Assembly (NCBI GenBank): GCA_022478985.1
Contig: JAKSZP010014517.1
Span: 62,001 to 126,000, forward strand
From: Massospora cicadina
Lineage: Eukaryota > Entomophthoromycota > Entomophthoromycetes > Entomophthorales > Entomophthoraceae
Length of the DNA: 64,000 bases
Direction of reading: 5' to 3'
The notes under the pieces were generated by a model. That model did not search any database. It worked only from the letters and a program-made list of their open reading frames with translations, and was not told where the DNA came from. A program made the position numbers and the translations under genes. Positions 12,205-23,229 of this stretch are shown piece after piece (the first letter of the stretch is position 1; each line of letters starts with the position of its first letter).

Positions 12205-13335
12205 GCGTGCGGTGTGAACTGCTGTGCCATTTGCCCCTTGTGCTTTGAGCTTGATCACCTGAAGTGCAAGAGCCCTACATCTTCTGCCTCCGCCGCTTTA
12301 ACTGCTCCTCCCCTCTGACATCAGCTTGGCTGCTTCCATGCCCAAATTTTTTGAATGGGGCTCAATTCTCCCTCCCCCAACCTGGCAACTTCTGGCATGG
12401 ATTCCAAAGCCACAGCCAATCATAATTTTGAAAATTGTAAAAATCCAGTCAAATTGTACCAACTTGAGCTGATGGCTGAAACTGTTTCAGCTGAGCTGCC
12501 ATGATTGACAGTTCACAGCCAATCAGGTGTAGCCAAATTGCCAACTCCGGTGGCTGGGCCAGCATTAGCTGACTCAAAACCTTTTGGGTGTCTCAATTGG
12601 ATTTGACAAAAATGACAAGTCATATAACGTTAAACTAGATTTTTCATTGGAAGAGTTTTTCATCAATCCTCCCAAATTGCGCCCCACCATTTTTGTCCTA
12701 AAAACTGTTATCCAATTATAAATATATAAATAAAGTGGCAGTCAAAGCTGCTGCAGATCATAACACCCTTCTCCACCAGCAACTCCATGGGGCAATGGAA
12801 CCACAGGTTGAGGGTATTTCTATCCCCAATTTCCTCATCATTTTGAGGAATATGCAAAATATGAAATTGAGGGGCTCACTACTAATGCGATCCACACTTG
12901 CATCAACATGGCAAAAGCTTCTCTTTTTAACCCCACTTATCCTGAAACCTGCCGGTGCATCAAGTCTTTCACTTGTGTGCAAGCTCTCATAACTACCGCT
13001 GAGCATCAACTTTCTCAATATGTTGAGGTGATGGACACCGCTGGCCTCATAAATAAAGAAAAGCCACAACTATACCTCCTTATGCCTCATATCACCGATG
13101 CTCCAACCCTAATGCTTTCTGACATGATCTGCCAGCTAAAGTGGGCGCCAGAAGAAAGTTTCCCCAAAGCTTCCTCCCCTTTTAATTTGGCTTCCTCAGC
13201 TGTTGGCTGAGGTGTCATATTAGAAAAAATATTTATAATAGTCTCTATGTTTGGCCTATTTGAAAATAAAGATGCATGGCGTCTCCCCCTTTTGGGATGG
13301 CCACCACTAGTGCTAAAAAAGATAATATCTCAATC
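12205..13335 (+). mobile_element. 1.13-kb insert inside element I 3' LTR
   Basis: The sequence is absent from the left LTR, and its edges fall exactly at the break in the right LTR. aatttg at the left edge and aatctg at the right edge suggest a 6-bp duplication with one mismatch. I see no terminal inverted repeats or LTRs, so its class is unknown. It carries a small coding remnant (12735-13210) preceded by an AT-rich TATA-like stretch. Confidence 0.5.
12735..13210 (+). pseudogene. Small unidentified protein remnant (~155 aa, one frameshift)
   Basis: Two frames join near 12835: the first starts at the ATG at 12735 (MAVKAAADHNTLLHQQLHGA), and the second runs from about 12840 to the stop at 13210 and includes NAIHTCINMAKASLFNP and LMPHITDAPTLMLSDM. 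The composition is that of a real soluble alpha-helical protein, not random translation. It resembles the helical part of a Gag in general character, but no CCHC knuckle or other signature is present. An AT-rich TATA-like run (tataaatatataaataaa) lies just upstream. No family recognised. Confidence 0.4.
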
Positions 13336-14370
13336 TGTGCTCCACTTTTTGGTTGGGTTGAGATGTCTTGATCCGCAAAATCAAGAAAGTATTGGGGATC
13401 ATACCCAATAGGAAATTGGTGGGTCTCAACACCAGTGACTGAGGCCACTGATGTTGAGATAATTAATATTATGAATTAGGACAGCAAATTACTTAAATGC
13501 GATGTCAAGAGCATTGGGAAGCTCCAATAGAGTTTTTAGTCAATTATGACACTGGTGACTTATGCTGAGGATGTCAAGCAATTTAATATAAATTAAATAT
13601 AGTCAAATTGCATTTTGACTTTACAAGAGTTTCATGAATAATCACTAAAAGCATTTTCAGTTAAATATGACACCAGCAACGTATGCTGAGAATGTCAATA
13701 TATTTAATAATTTGATTATGATAAAATTGAAGATTGATGTAATCATGGACATTTGAGGATGATGAGTATCGCCAGTAAGAGTGCTATAAATGCCAAGCAG
13801 GGAGAATCGCCAGTGAGTGCTGACAATGCTGGCAATAAATGCCAATGACGCGGACAGGCAAAAGAATGCCTATAAATAGTTTAATTCTCATCTTATTTAT
13901 ATCTTCACCTTTATTTTGCCTATATTTATTAAGTTTTTAGTCAACAGAGGCTAGCTTATCTAGTGGAGGTGGGACTCAAGATCCCCAGAAGTTAGGTGCT
14001 GGGTTAAAACACCTGGAGTGGTCAGTGCAACCAACTCCCAACCCTGAACTAGATGGAAACTATGAGAACTTGGCAACTAGAAACAACAATGATGAACTGG
14101 AAGGATTGAAGGGGAGAAACACTGAGGGAGTCAATAGAGGCTGCTGAATTACAAGCGTTAGACAAGTCCCAAAGAGGACCTCTGAGCCATAACTAGTGGT
14201 CAAGCCTCAGAAGGAGAAGTTGTTGGTCTGCTGGGTTGGTGAGTTGCCCTGCGAATTTGTAGGGAAAAATTGATGATAAATGTTAAAGGGAAAGGGCCAG
14301 CAGTCTTCATACCGTTTGTCCTGGCACACTAAAAGAATTACCTTTTATTGAGAATGAAAAATTCTCAACA
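13336..14370 (+). repeat. Element I 3' LTR, second part
   Basis: It matches 11025-12057 over the full 1.03 kb with scattered substitutions and ends attctcaaca like the left LTR. The TATA box (about 13868-13879) and the gaggacctctgagccat block (14174-14190) are both present. Confidence 0.8.
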
Positions 14371-15159
14371 GACTTTAATGAACTTATTTTTGAAATCAAA
14401 GTTATGGAGTCAAGGGCATTCTGGTTTTCCTGTGTGCTAAGTTCGCCAGTTTTTGATATTATATGAGTGACTTGTGGTCTGTGCGCATAGTCACCATGTG
14501 TTCTTACCTGCAGCATGTATTGCCAGTGCATCATCGTCCATGCTACAGCAGATAATTAATTGACATATATTGCCCATGATCATTTAACACCAGTTAAGTT
14601 TCTAGATAAGTATGACACTGGGTGTTCATGGCCATCGTGTTCCTGAAGCAATACTGCCCCATGGCTTTTCCAGAGGCACCACATGTTACAATGAATGGTT
14701 TGTCTTCATCAACATGCAAAAAGAATGGCACTGAGGTAAAAACTCTCTTTTATGGCCTCAAAAGCCCACTGACATTCCTCTTACCAGACAAACGGCGCAT
14801 TTTTGCCCATTAAGGGATGGAGGGGGCAGCCAGTTTCAAAATTGATTAGTAAAATTTTTTTTTCAAGAAGGTGGAAGATCCAAAGAAACGAAAAATATGT
14901 TTCTGATTGGTGAGTGCTGCCTGCGTCCTTATAGCTTCCATTTTTGAGAGAGCGATGGCATGGATGTCCTTAAGAACCAAGTTTTCAAGGAACTTTACTT
15001 TGTTTTGAAAAATTCATTTCAATGGCTTTGCATGAAGGCCCACTCGCTGCAAGGCGTCAGCCACTGCAACCAGGTCCTCTCATGCTGCTCCAGCATAGGG
15101 GAGTAGACCAGGATGTTGTCAATATATGCCACAGCATACATAAAGCGGAAGTCACCTAG
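14371..15159 (-). pseudogene. Element H reverse transcriptase end and RNase H
   Basis: Read leftwards from 15159, the minus strand shows the end of the RT palm (AVAYIDNILVYSP, a relic of the YxDD box with D-to-N) and fingers. Next comes RNase H with HPVSYLSRNLTGV, and near 14530-14480 the MMHWQYML and VRT blocks. It is cut on the left by element I and on the right by F's LTR. Confidence 0.7.
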
Positions 15160-15993
15160 TGTAAGTCTGGGTAAGCTTCCTAACCTCAACCATAAGTCAT
15201 TCCCTTTTTACACAAAAAAGTTATAAAAAAGGCGGCCGTCCCACTCATCACCCAGGGTGATCTCACCCATGTGGTGGATGAATAATGTGTTGGTCTACCC
15301 TTTGAGTATTCCTACTTACCCGCCATATTTAACCACAAGTAAGCTTCTCAAGCAGATAGGTAAAGTTTGTGCGGAGGTTGCAGTTGAAAGAAGATGCTGA
15401 GCCAAAGGTGAGGGTGAACGCGTTGCTCCAGCTCTGATGTTAGGGTCCTTAAAAGTGTCAGAGAATCCTAATCAATTGATGGAACCAGCTCTGATGGGAA
15501 TTTCAGGTTACACCAATAAGATGAAATTCTTATTAATTTGGGGGAACTGAAAACAGTGAAATTGAATGTGGGAGATACATTTAATACCCAGTGAGACAAG
15601 GCCCCCGTGCTCTGGTCATGGGTGACTCTAGTCACCCGCTGAACAAAGTGATGTCAAGCTAAGCGAAATCGTGGTTGAAGGAACAGTTTAATGGCGAAAC
15701 TTGATTGGGAGTTGGATGGCTAGCAGAAAAATAATTTGACATCAAGTTAATAGTGGTATATTTTGTTCTTCCAAAATCAGTTGGTCTTGTAACTCCTTCG
15801 TTCATGCATTTTCACCTAAACCCAAAGACCCTAGGCCTTAAGGCAACCGTCCCTCACTGGTACAGTTGTAAGTCAATTCTTTAATCTTAGTTTTCCATTA
15901 AACCACACTTTTCACAAACAAAAACTCACTTTTATTAATTTTTCCAGAATTTGTCACCTCAGCAACCACAACCATATTTTTCAGGTTTCATCA
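15160..15993 (+). repeat. Element F 5' LTR (~834 bp)
   Basis: It starts TGTAAGTCTGGG and aligns with 62150-62975 over its whole length. The right end is placed at the CA of tcatca because this is where the LTR/leader border fits best (the D copy continues as cgattgggccc, a plausible TGGG primer-binding region). The end could be off by a few bases. Confidence 0.65.
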
Positions 15994-16011
15994 CGATTAA
16001 AATTATTTGCC

Positions 16012-17210
16012 ATGCTCACCACGCTAATCCTCACCTTTGGTGAATGGGGATATCATATTCATGACCTATTGAGGATATCCCCGTTTTCTAGAGCTTTTGG
16101 AAATAAAGATGTACCAATGATGTTGGAGAACTTAAATCCTCAATGGATGCAGAATCATGATATTGACACCCAATCTACCACTAGTAGCCCCATGGAAAAT
16201 CCTTGCCCCACAGTTGTACCCAATAAATCTCCCATTTTTGAATCCTTGAGGATCTCAGGGCCTTTATCTGGTTGCTTTTCAGGTTGGCGGTTACAGTGGC
16301 CTCCAGTAAGTATCCTCTGTTCACTTCTCTCCCAACTATTTATCAAGTCACTCAGATGGCAATGTCCTTGAATTCTGGTTTGTCTTCTGGGTGCTCATGC
16401 ACCCCAACTGGCAGGCCAATCTCAATTTTATCTGCCAGTTCTGTGACATAATTGACATACTAATAATGTCCACCATTTCCACCCTTTTATTTGAGTTGTG
16501 TGATTCATTAGTTTCCATTTATCAAATGAACTTACATTTGATGCTTTTCTTCAAGCTGTTCATTTGTATGCTGTTGTAGTTGTGCGTTTCTCCCACGGGG
16601 TCATGGGGGAGTTTCTCACCAGCTGTTTTTTTCCAGAAATTACAACCTCAGTTCCAGCCCACACTCTGGGGGTGGGCTCGTCCACTCCAGCTGTCAAGAT
16701 TGTCAACCAAGTGCTTAACTCCCTCACTGAGTTGCAAGTACAATTTTCAATTTATCCATTGAGTTCATCTAACATGCCCAACGCCCAACGGAGTGTGGTC
16801 TTGGATGCAGTTGAAGGTGACGCCCACCATTAGTGTGTGGTATCCTGCACTCAGCCAACCTGGATGGGATTGCAACTCCCCTTAATTGCACAGGTATCAT
16901 CGGCATTACAGGCGCCAATGGTGAGATCAGATCATTTGTTTTAATTATTTTCCCTGGCGCAGATGCGTCTAACCTGGCTTCATTGATAGATGCTTTCCAT
17001 GAACAAGCTCCTGCATTTGGCCTTCTTATGGACGTCGTCATGGCAGTATTCTGCTTTGCCTTGTATCCCGCATCTGCTACCCATGCCGTTTGGGCCACAC
17101 CAGTGGAGATGGTGGACCATTTGTGCAAGGAGGTGACTTCATTCAGTTCCACACTCCGCTGGGTGTCCCCTGTGGTGGGGGCTTATACATCTCCATCAGC
17201 GTAACCTGGG
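16012..17210 (+). pseudogene. Element F gag region
   Basis: Several frames follow one another: 16012-16371, 16391-16579, 16564-16833 and 16833-17204. The last (MCGILHSANLDGIATPLNCT...) is the best preserved. It contains a long neutral stretch with an ANLASLIDAFHEQAPAFGLL-like helical region typical of capsid folds, but no CCHC knuckle was seen. Assignment to gag rests on position between LTR/leader and protease. Confidence 0.5.
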
Positions 17211-17499
17211 GGGTCTCACAAGTCCTAGTACTAACCACACTCCCGGAATTACAGTGATGGGCTTTAGTGAAGGTGCAGTGCTACACATTCCAAGGGTGGG
17301 CCAAACTCACATCAGCTTCCGTAGGTGAGGCGCCCCCTACAACCAAGCAAATGGTCATTAATCCATTGGTTCCCAACTTAATAGACGTCCAGTGTGAGAA
17401 AATCGTGAAACAGTATCCTAATCTTGGTTCCAACTTCCTGACTGACCCAGCTTCCCCGCCTGACCTGATAATCATTGATAACCAGCTAGCAGAATCATG

Positions 17500-17720
17500 C
17501 GCATTTGCCAATAAACAAGATTTTTATTACATTTTGTTACCATTGGAAATCCGTATGGCTGCGAACTGAGTGTCATTTGAGGCCTTAGTCGACATGAGTG
17601 CAGCGGGGAACTTCATGAGTTTAAGCTGGTGAAGCAGCTTGAGTTGGACTTGGATGTAGGGGCCTCGGTGTGGGTGCAACATCTTCTCCAATAACATTCT
17701 TTGAAGTGCAATGGCCGGTG
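17500..17720 (+). pseudogene. Element F protease remnant
   Basis: At 17578-17616 the plus strand encodes EALVDMSAAGNFM, matching the aspartic protease active-site context of chromoviruses (usual form ALIDSGATGNFI). D is kept but S/T-G is changed to M-S, so the D-T/S-G triad is lost. It lies directly before the RT region, as expected. Confidence 0.6.
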
Positions 17721-17904
17721 GCCTTCTCAGAGCATCAGTTCTGTTTTTATGATTAATTTGTGGTGGTGCCCAACTTGCTATTTCCAGTTATTCTGGGGGT
17801 GGGCTGATGGCGGCACCAACATGTAAAGATCCACTTAGACTCAAACACGATGTCTTTTGTAAAACCCAGGTAAAAGGCGAGTTTCCCTTATTGACACTAT
17901 TAAC

Positions 17905-18710
17905 TTGTCACAGGTCTGTAACTCCATCATGACGCTTGCTTCTCCCGTGGGCCTTCCCTCTTATTTTCCCCTGGCGTTGACAGCATACCAGAATATCTTT
18001 GATTTGGAGAAAGCAAATCATCTTCCTTTGCACTTCAAATATGATTTAGAATATCGCCTAACAGTAGCTATGATCAATATCAATTGTCCACTGTATCCTT
18101 ACATGGTGGAGGAGAACAAAGCTTTGGAAATATGGTTGGACGATATGCCTAAAAAGGGGTAATAATAAGGAAACGTTCCCTATTGCATCGACTATTTTTT
18201 TGCTCAGAAGGCTGATGGTATACTGCAGCCCAGCATTGACTATGGTCATATGAATAATATCATGGTACATGATCCTTATCCCCTTCCCCTTGCGCAGACA
18301 ATCAGAAAAAATTGCAAAGTCCCAGGTGTTATCTAAACTTGACCTCATAAATGCTTCCAATCAAAGTTGAGTGGCTTAAGTCCAGGAATTTCTCAATGCC
18401 ATTCAGACTAGAAGGGCATATTTCAGTTCTAGGTGATGTCTTTCGGCCTGAAGGACGCTCCTGCCATGTTCCAATGTATGATCAATAGTGTTCTGAGGGA
18501 CCTTCGGTTCACCTTCACAGTGGCATATATCAACAATATCATAGTCTATTCCCTCATGCCTGATCAACATGAGAAAGACCTGAAGGCGGTGCTAACCACT
18601 ATTCACAAGGAGGAACAATATGTCAAGATGTCAAAGTGCAAGTTCTTTTGTGAAGAGGTTACCTTTCTGGGTAATCTAGTGTCAGGGAAGAAGCAGATAA
18701 AGTTTAGACT
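17905..18710 (+). pseudogene. Element F reverse transcriptase
   Basis: Frame 17905-18162 carries the RT entry region (YQNIFDLEKANHLPLHFKYD, then CPLYPYMVEENKALE). 18433-18690 carries MSFGLKDAPAMFQCMINSVL and then VAYINNIIVYS, where the YxDD catalytic box has become YINN. Downstream come KMSKCKFFCEEVTFLG and VSG. The catalytic aspartates are lost. Similarity stops near 18700, before RNase H. Confidence 0.75.
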
Positions 18711-19364
18711 GGACTGCCAGTTAAGGTGTGAGAGCACCCTGAAGGTGAGACAGAATGCCAGGGGAACAGCAGCTTGGAAAACATTCAGATGGGCGGGAGG
18801 TAGGTAAATAAAAAGCACCGATGGGACAAAAAAGTGAGAAGAAACCTGGAGGAGAGCCAGGCTGTCATGACCTCAGAGCCCTCAGGCTTGGATGTGGAAA
18901 AATTTCAGATTTGGACGGTAGGTTTAGATTCTCCTGTGAGGGGGTTAGAATCAATCCATCAGAGATCATCTGGATTTTCACCCAGCATGGGGACAGTTCT
19001 GCCCATAAAATGCTGAAATCCTGGTGGTGGATCACTTCAGAGAGCAAAAAGTATCATAGGAGATCCTGAGCATGGTAATCCCAGTTAACAGCAGAGGGCA
19101 GCAAAGTTGCTAAAATGGCTGCAATGGCCCAGTTATGGCATAACCCATAGTTTCACATTAATAGGTTTCATGGAATACTAAAAACTTGATTTACAACAAG
19201 CAAAAATGGGTTCAGAAAAGAGTTTTTCAATTAAATTTTTACAAAGAAATTTGATAACAATCATCCCTGTGGGGATAATTGCTTAGATGCTGTGTCAATT
19301 TGGGAATCGCTTTTCAGCTGCTTGGAACAGGGCATGCAAGTCTTATGACCTAAATTGGTGAATA
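18711..19364. other. Unassigned stretch between F and A
   Basis: No LTR and no retroelement domain is readable. From about 19160 to 19350 the plus strand has a plausible coding frame with few stops (FTTSKNGFRKEFFN, then DNNHPCGDNCLDAVSIWESL). Together with 36555-36734 and 44707-45200 it may be an older sequence into which A and C inserted. The link is weak because the A target-site duplication is not clear (gaata against gaaac). Confidence 0.35.
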
Positions 19365-20114
19365 AGTGATAATCCAGCTGTTTCTTACGCTCACTGGTGC
19401 TGATGGGTTCTGGATCCACAAAAGGGTTTATGATAGTAAAGTTGTAATCAAACTAAATAGTACATAAAGTTATTCTAATAAGGTTTATTAGTGTCAAAGT
19501 GGGGTAAAAATGAATTTCTCAATATCCAACCAGTCAGTATTTAAACTGTATTGAGGGTCAAAAGGAATTCAATGATAAAATCAGAACGGCTTGTTACCGT
19601 TCAAATAAGGAAATATTCAGAATCGCCCTATCAAAGCTCAGAAAACTTAGGTCACTTTTGCAAAACAACAGATGGGAAGGTACCTTTGAGGCAGAATGTA
19701 CCATGTTGTATGTTTATATTTCAACCAATCACCAAATGATAAAATAATTTCACCTTGGGGGACCTCTGCCACGTTTATAAAAGGGGGTGGTCCCCGCTTA
19801 GGTGTTTTAATGGAATTAGATGTGGCAGGGGGAGAACCATTTGATGGATGACCCAGAATATGCTGCGTGGTCAGAGGAATCCGATCACTTGCGTTTTGAG
19901 TTAATTGCCTGTTTAGTATTTGAAAAAATGTTACCCCAATTCACGGGTTCCACTGAGTATTACCCAGGTTCTTTTGGCTGAAATTGTCGTTATTTTTATT
20001 TAAATTGTATAACTTTAATATTGGACATGTAATTGACCAATTGTATGGGTTAAATTGGGTCTATTCTTACTTAGAGCATTCTTTTGTCAAGGTTGAGATG
20101 GCAAATGTCTGACA
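19365..20114 (-). repeat. Element A 3' LTR
   Basis: It aligns with 35815-36554, sharing the ccagctgtttctt and ctggatccacaaaagggttta blocks and the TGTCAGACATTTGC minus-strand start. The TG of the outer end is mutated or shifted (ag/tgataatcc), so the left border is approximate. Confidence 0.75.
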
Positions 20115-20128
20115 TCACCACCCTCAAA
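20115..20128 (-). other. Element A polypurine tract
   Basis: Directly upstream of the 3' LTR on the minus strand lies TTTGAGGGTGGTGA, the site where plus-strand DNA synthesis is expected to start. Element B has the matching GAAGGGGGTGA at the same place. Confidence 0.6.
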
Positions 20129-20139
20129 AATGTTGGGGG

Positions 20140-21263
20140 AGAATAGGGCGAAAGGAAATGGTCATAAACCTGATTAATGGTAAAATCCCTGTAACTAAGG
20201 ATTATATAGAGTAATCATTTCCTCTCTGTAGGTGATGGTGAATGGATCCTCCAAAATTAATCCAAGCTTGGCGCTTCTAGGTCTGATGCAATTATGGTAA
20301 TATAAGACCATATCAGACACTTGAAATGAAGGCGAGGGAGCCTGAAGTTCATTAGCAGCTTGCCTTCTTTAGTGACCGTTTTAGCTAAGTTCGTCATAGC
20401 CTCAGATTGAAGCTTAATGATATGGTAAGCTTATCTTCTCATGGCCTTTTCAGGTTCCTCAACTAGAGAAGACATCCTTTGAAAAGAGGGCAGGTATTCT
20501 GGGTTACTGTTCATACAAGACACAAAATGAGACATTTTTAAAATCTGGAGATAGCTAATATGGTATGCCATAAGAGCACTGGTTAGGTATTGATCTCAGT
20601 GAAGAGGATCAGAGGAGGACATTTTTTGTAAATTGGAAACCAAGATTCTATTTGATCTTTCTATGATCCCATTGGTAGAGGGATTATATGGAGCCGAGAA
20701 AAGTTGTTGGGCTCCCATGGAAGTGGCTAGGATTTTGACTACTCTGGAGATGAAGTTCTTACCATTGTCGCATAGTAGTACTTGGGGACACCCATGACGA
20801 GTGAATATGTTTTAATGTAAGAACGTGGCTGTGGCCTTAGCTGTTTGAGCAGGAAGAGCCACGGCTTCCACCCACTAAATGAAGTGGTCAATGCCTACTA
20901 TAATGTAGCAATTCCCACTGGTGGTCTGGGGTAGCGGTCCTACCACGTTTAAACTGATAGTATGAAATGGTTTATGGGGGTAGTGGTTTGGTATTGGTAT
21001 CTAGTCTTAAAACTGTATTGCTTCTTACATATAAAGCATGCTTCCAAGGCTTCAATAATAGATTCCATGATACCCTCCCAATTATACCGTTTCTTTATCC
21101 ACTCATAAATCTTCCTTACTTCACCATGCCCAAGGGTTGAGTGGGCATCTAAGATCACCGGTACCCTCTCTGAAGGTCTCAAATAGGGCAGCCATTTTAC
21201 TCCTACCTGCTTATATAACTTTCCGCTTTCCAACTTAGTGTTGAGGGAATGTTGTGCTAGCAT
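20140..21263 (-). pseudogene. Element A integrase
   Basis: 21263-20949 holds the H2C2 zinc finger region (HSTLGHGEVRKIYEWIKKRY, then CFICKKQ). The core follows in broken frames leftwards: GPLPQTTSGN, then CDNGKNF with the second catalytic aspartate, then a NPSTNGIIERSN block with the glutamate. The first aspartate position (usually LDVVGP) has become a valine/asparagine context. There is no chromodomain between the core and the LTR. Confidence 0.75.
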
Positions 21264-21400
21264 TTTCTGGACAGGGTCATCCTCATCGTCCCAGGCTTCA
21301 GGGGTAATAAGGAGATCATATTATCTCTTCGCTTCACTGTTGTCCAGATGAAGGATAGGCAGCTGAGTTAAGCCATCCACATAATATGTCGCATCCCCAC

Positions 21401-22008
21401 TCAGTGCTCAATTTTTATGCCATAGTGTTGAAGTTTAAGTGTCCAACGGGCCAATCGTCTGGTGGGATCCTTCATGTTTTGTAGCCAATTTAAGGAGGCG
21501 TGGCCAGTAACCACAGTGAAGGTAGTGCCATATAGGAAAGGGTGATAATGTTTGACAGCAAGTAAGACCGCAAGGCACTCCTTTTCAGTGACACTGTATT
21601 TACGTTCAGCTTTTGACAATATTTTTCTGAAATAGGAGACAGGATGTTCAACGCCATTACTGTTCAATTGGGCCAGGATGGCTCCAACGGCATAGTCTGA
21701 GGTATCGGTGAACAATATGAATGGTTTCCCATGGTTGAGGTGGCGTAGGATAGGGCTTTGTTGCGGCAGTTGCTTCAGCATTTCAAATGCAGCTGCTTGT
21801 TCTGGACCTAATAATAAGAGGTGTTTTTTGCCAATAGTTGGACGAGAGGGTCGCTGAGCTGGGCGAACTTGGGGATGAATTGATGGTAGTATCCCATCAT
21901 ACCCAGAATAACTAAATTCCTGTAGGTTCTTAGGGGCAGGAATTTTAGAGATAGCTTAGACTTTATCTTGTAATGGCTGAATCCTTTTCTGGGAGATAGC
22001 ATGTCCAA
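21401..22008 (-). pseudogene. Element A RNase H and RT thumb
   Basis: 22008-21808 covers the RT connection (MMGYYHQFIPKFAQLSDPLV). 21781-21401 is RNase H with FTDTSDYAVGAILAQ, YSVTEKECLAVLLAVKHY and FTVVTGHASLNWLQN. The last catalytic aspartate (usually TDH) reads TGH, so activity is lost. The block closely follows non-chromodomain Ty3 elements. Confidence 0.8.
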
Positions 22009-22029
22009 GAAAATCGTGCCTATTTTGGA

Positions 22030-22910
22030 AGAAGGTGCAATGTGACGGTTATAACTTGATGTAAGAAGCCCATAGGCATTAAAAGGCTTCTTTTAGATGA
22101 GCGAGATGATCAGTAGATGTTGCAGAAAAATTTTGATGTCATCAAGATAGACAATCACACAGCTTAGATTGAGGTCCTACAGAATGTGATTCTTTGCACA
22201 TTGGAAGGTTGCAAGCGCATTGCACAGCCCTTAAAGTAGGCGGGTAGGCTGAAATAAGCCTTTACTACTTCTGAGAGCACATTTCTCCTGATCTTGAGGA
22301 GAAAGGTCCATTTGCCAATACTTGCTGGCCAAATCCATGGCTGAGAAGAATTTTGAGCCGGTGAGTTGTGCAAGGACATCATCTATGCAGGGGATAGGAT
22401 AGCTGTCTTTTTTAGTGAGGTTATTTAGTTTACGGTAGTCAATAACTACCTGATGACCTCCATTCTTCTTTTTAATCAGCAAGAGAGGGACGCCCAGGGC
22501 TTTGGGACAGTACTAATAACCCAGCGTCTAATAACTGCTTGAGTTCAACCCTCATTTGCTGCTCTTCAACCTTAGGCTTACAGTAAGGTTTAGATCAAAT
22601 AGGTTGAGCATCACCAACATCAATAAAGTGACTCCATCCATTCATATGCCAATAATCCATCTCGTTTTGGGAGAAAATATCGCTATATGTATCCAACAGA
22701 GAATGAACTTATTTGAGCTCATCCGGGGTTAGATCATCAGAGATGTGGACGTTAGGCAAAGTACACACCATCTGGTCAGTGGGTAGCCCCATATCCAACA
22801 TTAACCCAATAAAGTGGACACTGTAAATTTCATCAATTTGAATGAGTAGACCTTTCTCTATCTCTTGATGTATTTTGACACTGATGGGTTGATTGGTAAG
22901 GTTCAATAGG
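22030..22910 (-). pseudogene. Element A reverse transcriptase
   Basis: 22906-22709 gives the RT entry (VHISDDLTPDELK, shared with B). 22482-22231 gives IKKKNGGHQVVIDYRKLNNL, YPIPCIDDVLAQLTGSKFF and MDLASKYWQMDLSP. The YxDD region near 22150 reads VIVYLDDIKIF in a different frame, so a frameshift lies inside the palm. Confidence 0.8.
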
Positions 22911-23229
22911 TTATTAATGGGTCATTGATTTGGGGGATCTAGTATACCTAGCAACGCCTGGGGTTCCAAAGCGATTACTCCATCTTTGCTAGTTATGTGT
23001 AGCAGACAGGCTCAGGGGATTTGTAGTGTAATATTAGTAGCGATCAGCCGTTGTTACCCAGCCTTGATTACTGTTATCTCTGCAGCATAAAAGGGAATAC
23101 CCTCTGAAGCATCTGCCAAATAAGTAAAGTTTTATGTTGTGACCAGAGGTCATATAGAATAAAGGTAAAGAAGAGAATGGGTATTTAACTAAGCAGGAGT
23201 ATTCTTTAATTAATTGTAAGGAAGGCCGA

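Larger units (their letters stand above)
10905..14370 (+). mobile_element. Minimal LTR element I: two LTRs with 20-bp internal region
   Basis: Left LTR 10905-12057 begins tgttgg and ends attctcaaca. After 20 bp a second LTR begins (tgttgt at 12078), is interrupted at about 12205 by a 1.13-kb insert, resumes at 13336 and ends attctcaaca at 14370. Flanks gacct (10900-10904) and gactt (14371-14375) form a 5-bp target-site duplication with one mismatch. A TATA box in each LTR sets the plus orientation. With no coding capacity of its own, it would be a non-autonomous, TRIM-like element, or a product of internal deletion. The two LTRs look about 95% identical by eye. Confidence 0.75.
9191..15159 (-). 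mobile_element. Ty3/gypsy chromodomain element H, partial, split by I
   Basis: A minus-strand pol remnant: reverse transcriptase end and RNase H at 14371-15159, then element I (10905-14370), then integrase at 9840-10904 and GPY/chromodomain at 9240-9782. Gag, protease and most of RT are missing because F starts at 15160. The C-terminal chromodomain places it among chromoviruses. All frames are decayed. The 5-bp duplication gacct/gactt flanking I shows where I entered. Confidence 0.75.
15160..18710 (+). mobile_element. Ty3/gypsy element F, 5' LTR to RT, 3' part missing
   Basis: The order is 5' LTR (15160-15993), gag, protease, then reverse transcriptase to about 18700. RNase H, integrase and 3' LTR are absent, so the element was truncated or recombined. 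The LTR and leader match 62150-63427 on the right side of the window, so F belongs to the same family as D and the downstream G fragment. It enters the RT of element H at 15159/15160. Confidence 0.75.

Noticed and set aside
16769..17152. Minus-strand ORF of 127 aa
   Set aside because: It is the shadow of the plus-strand gag frame 16833-17204 of element F.
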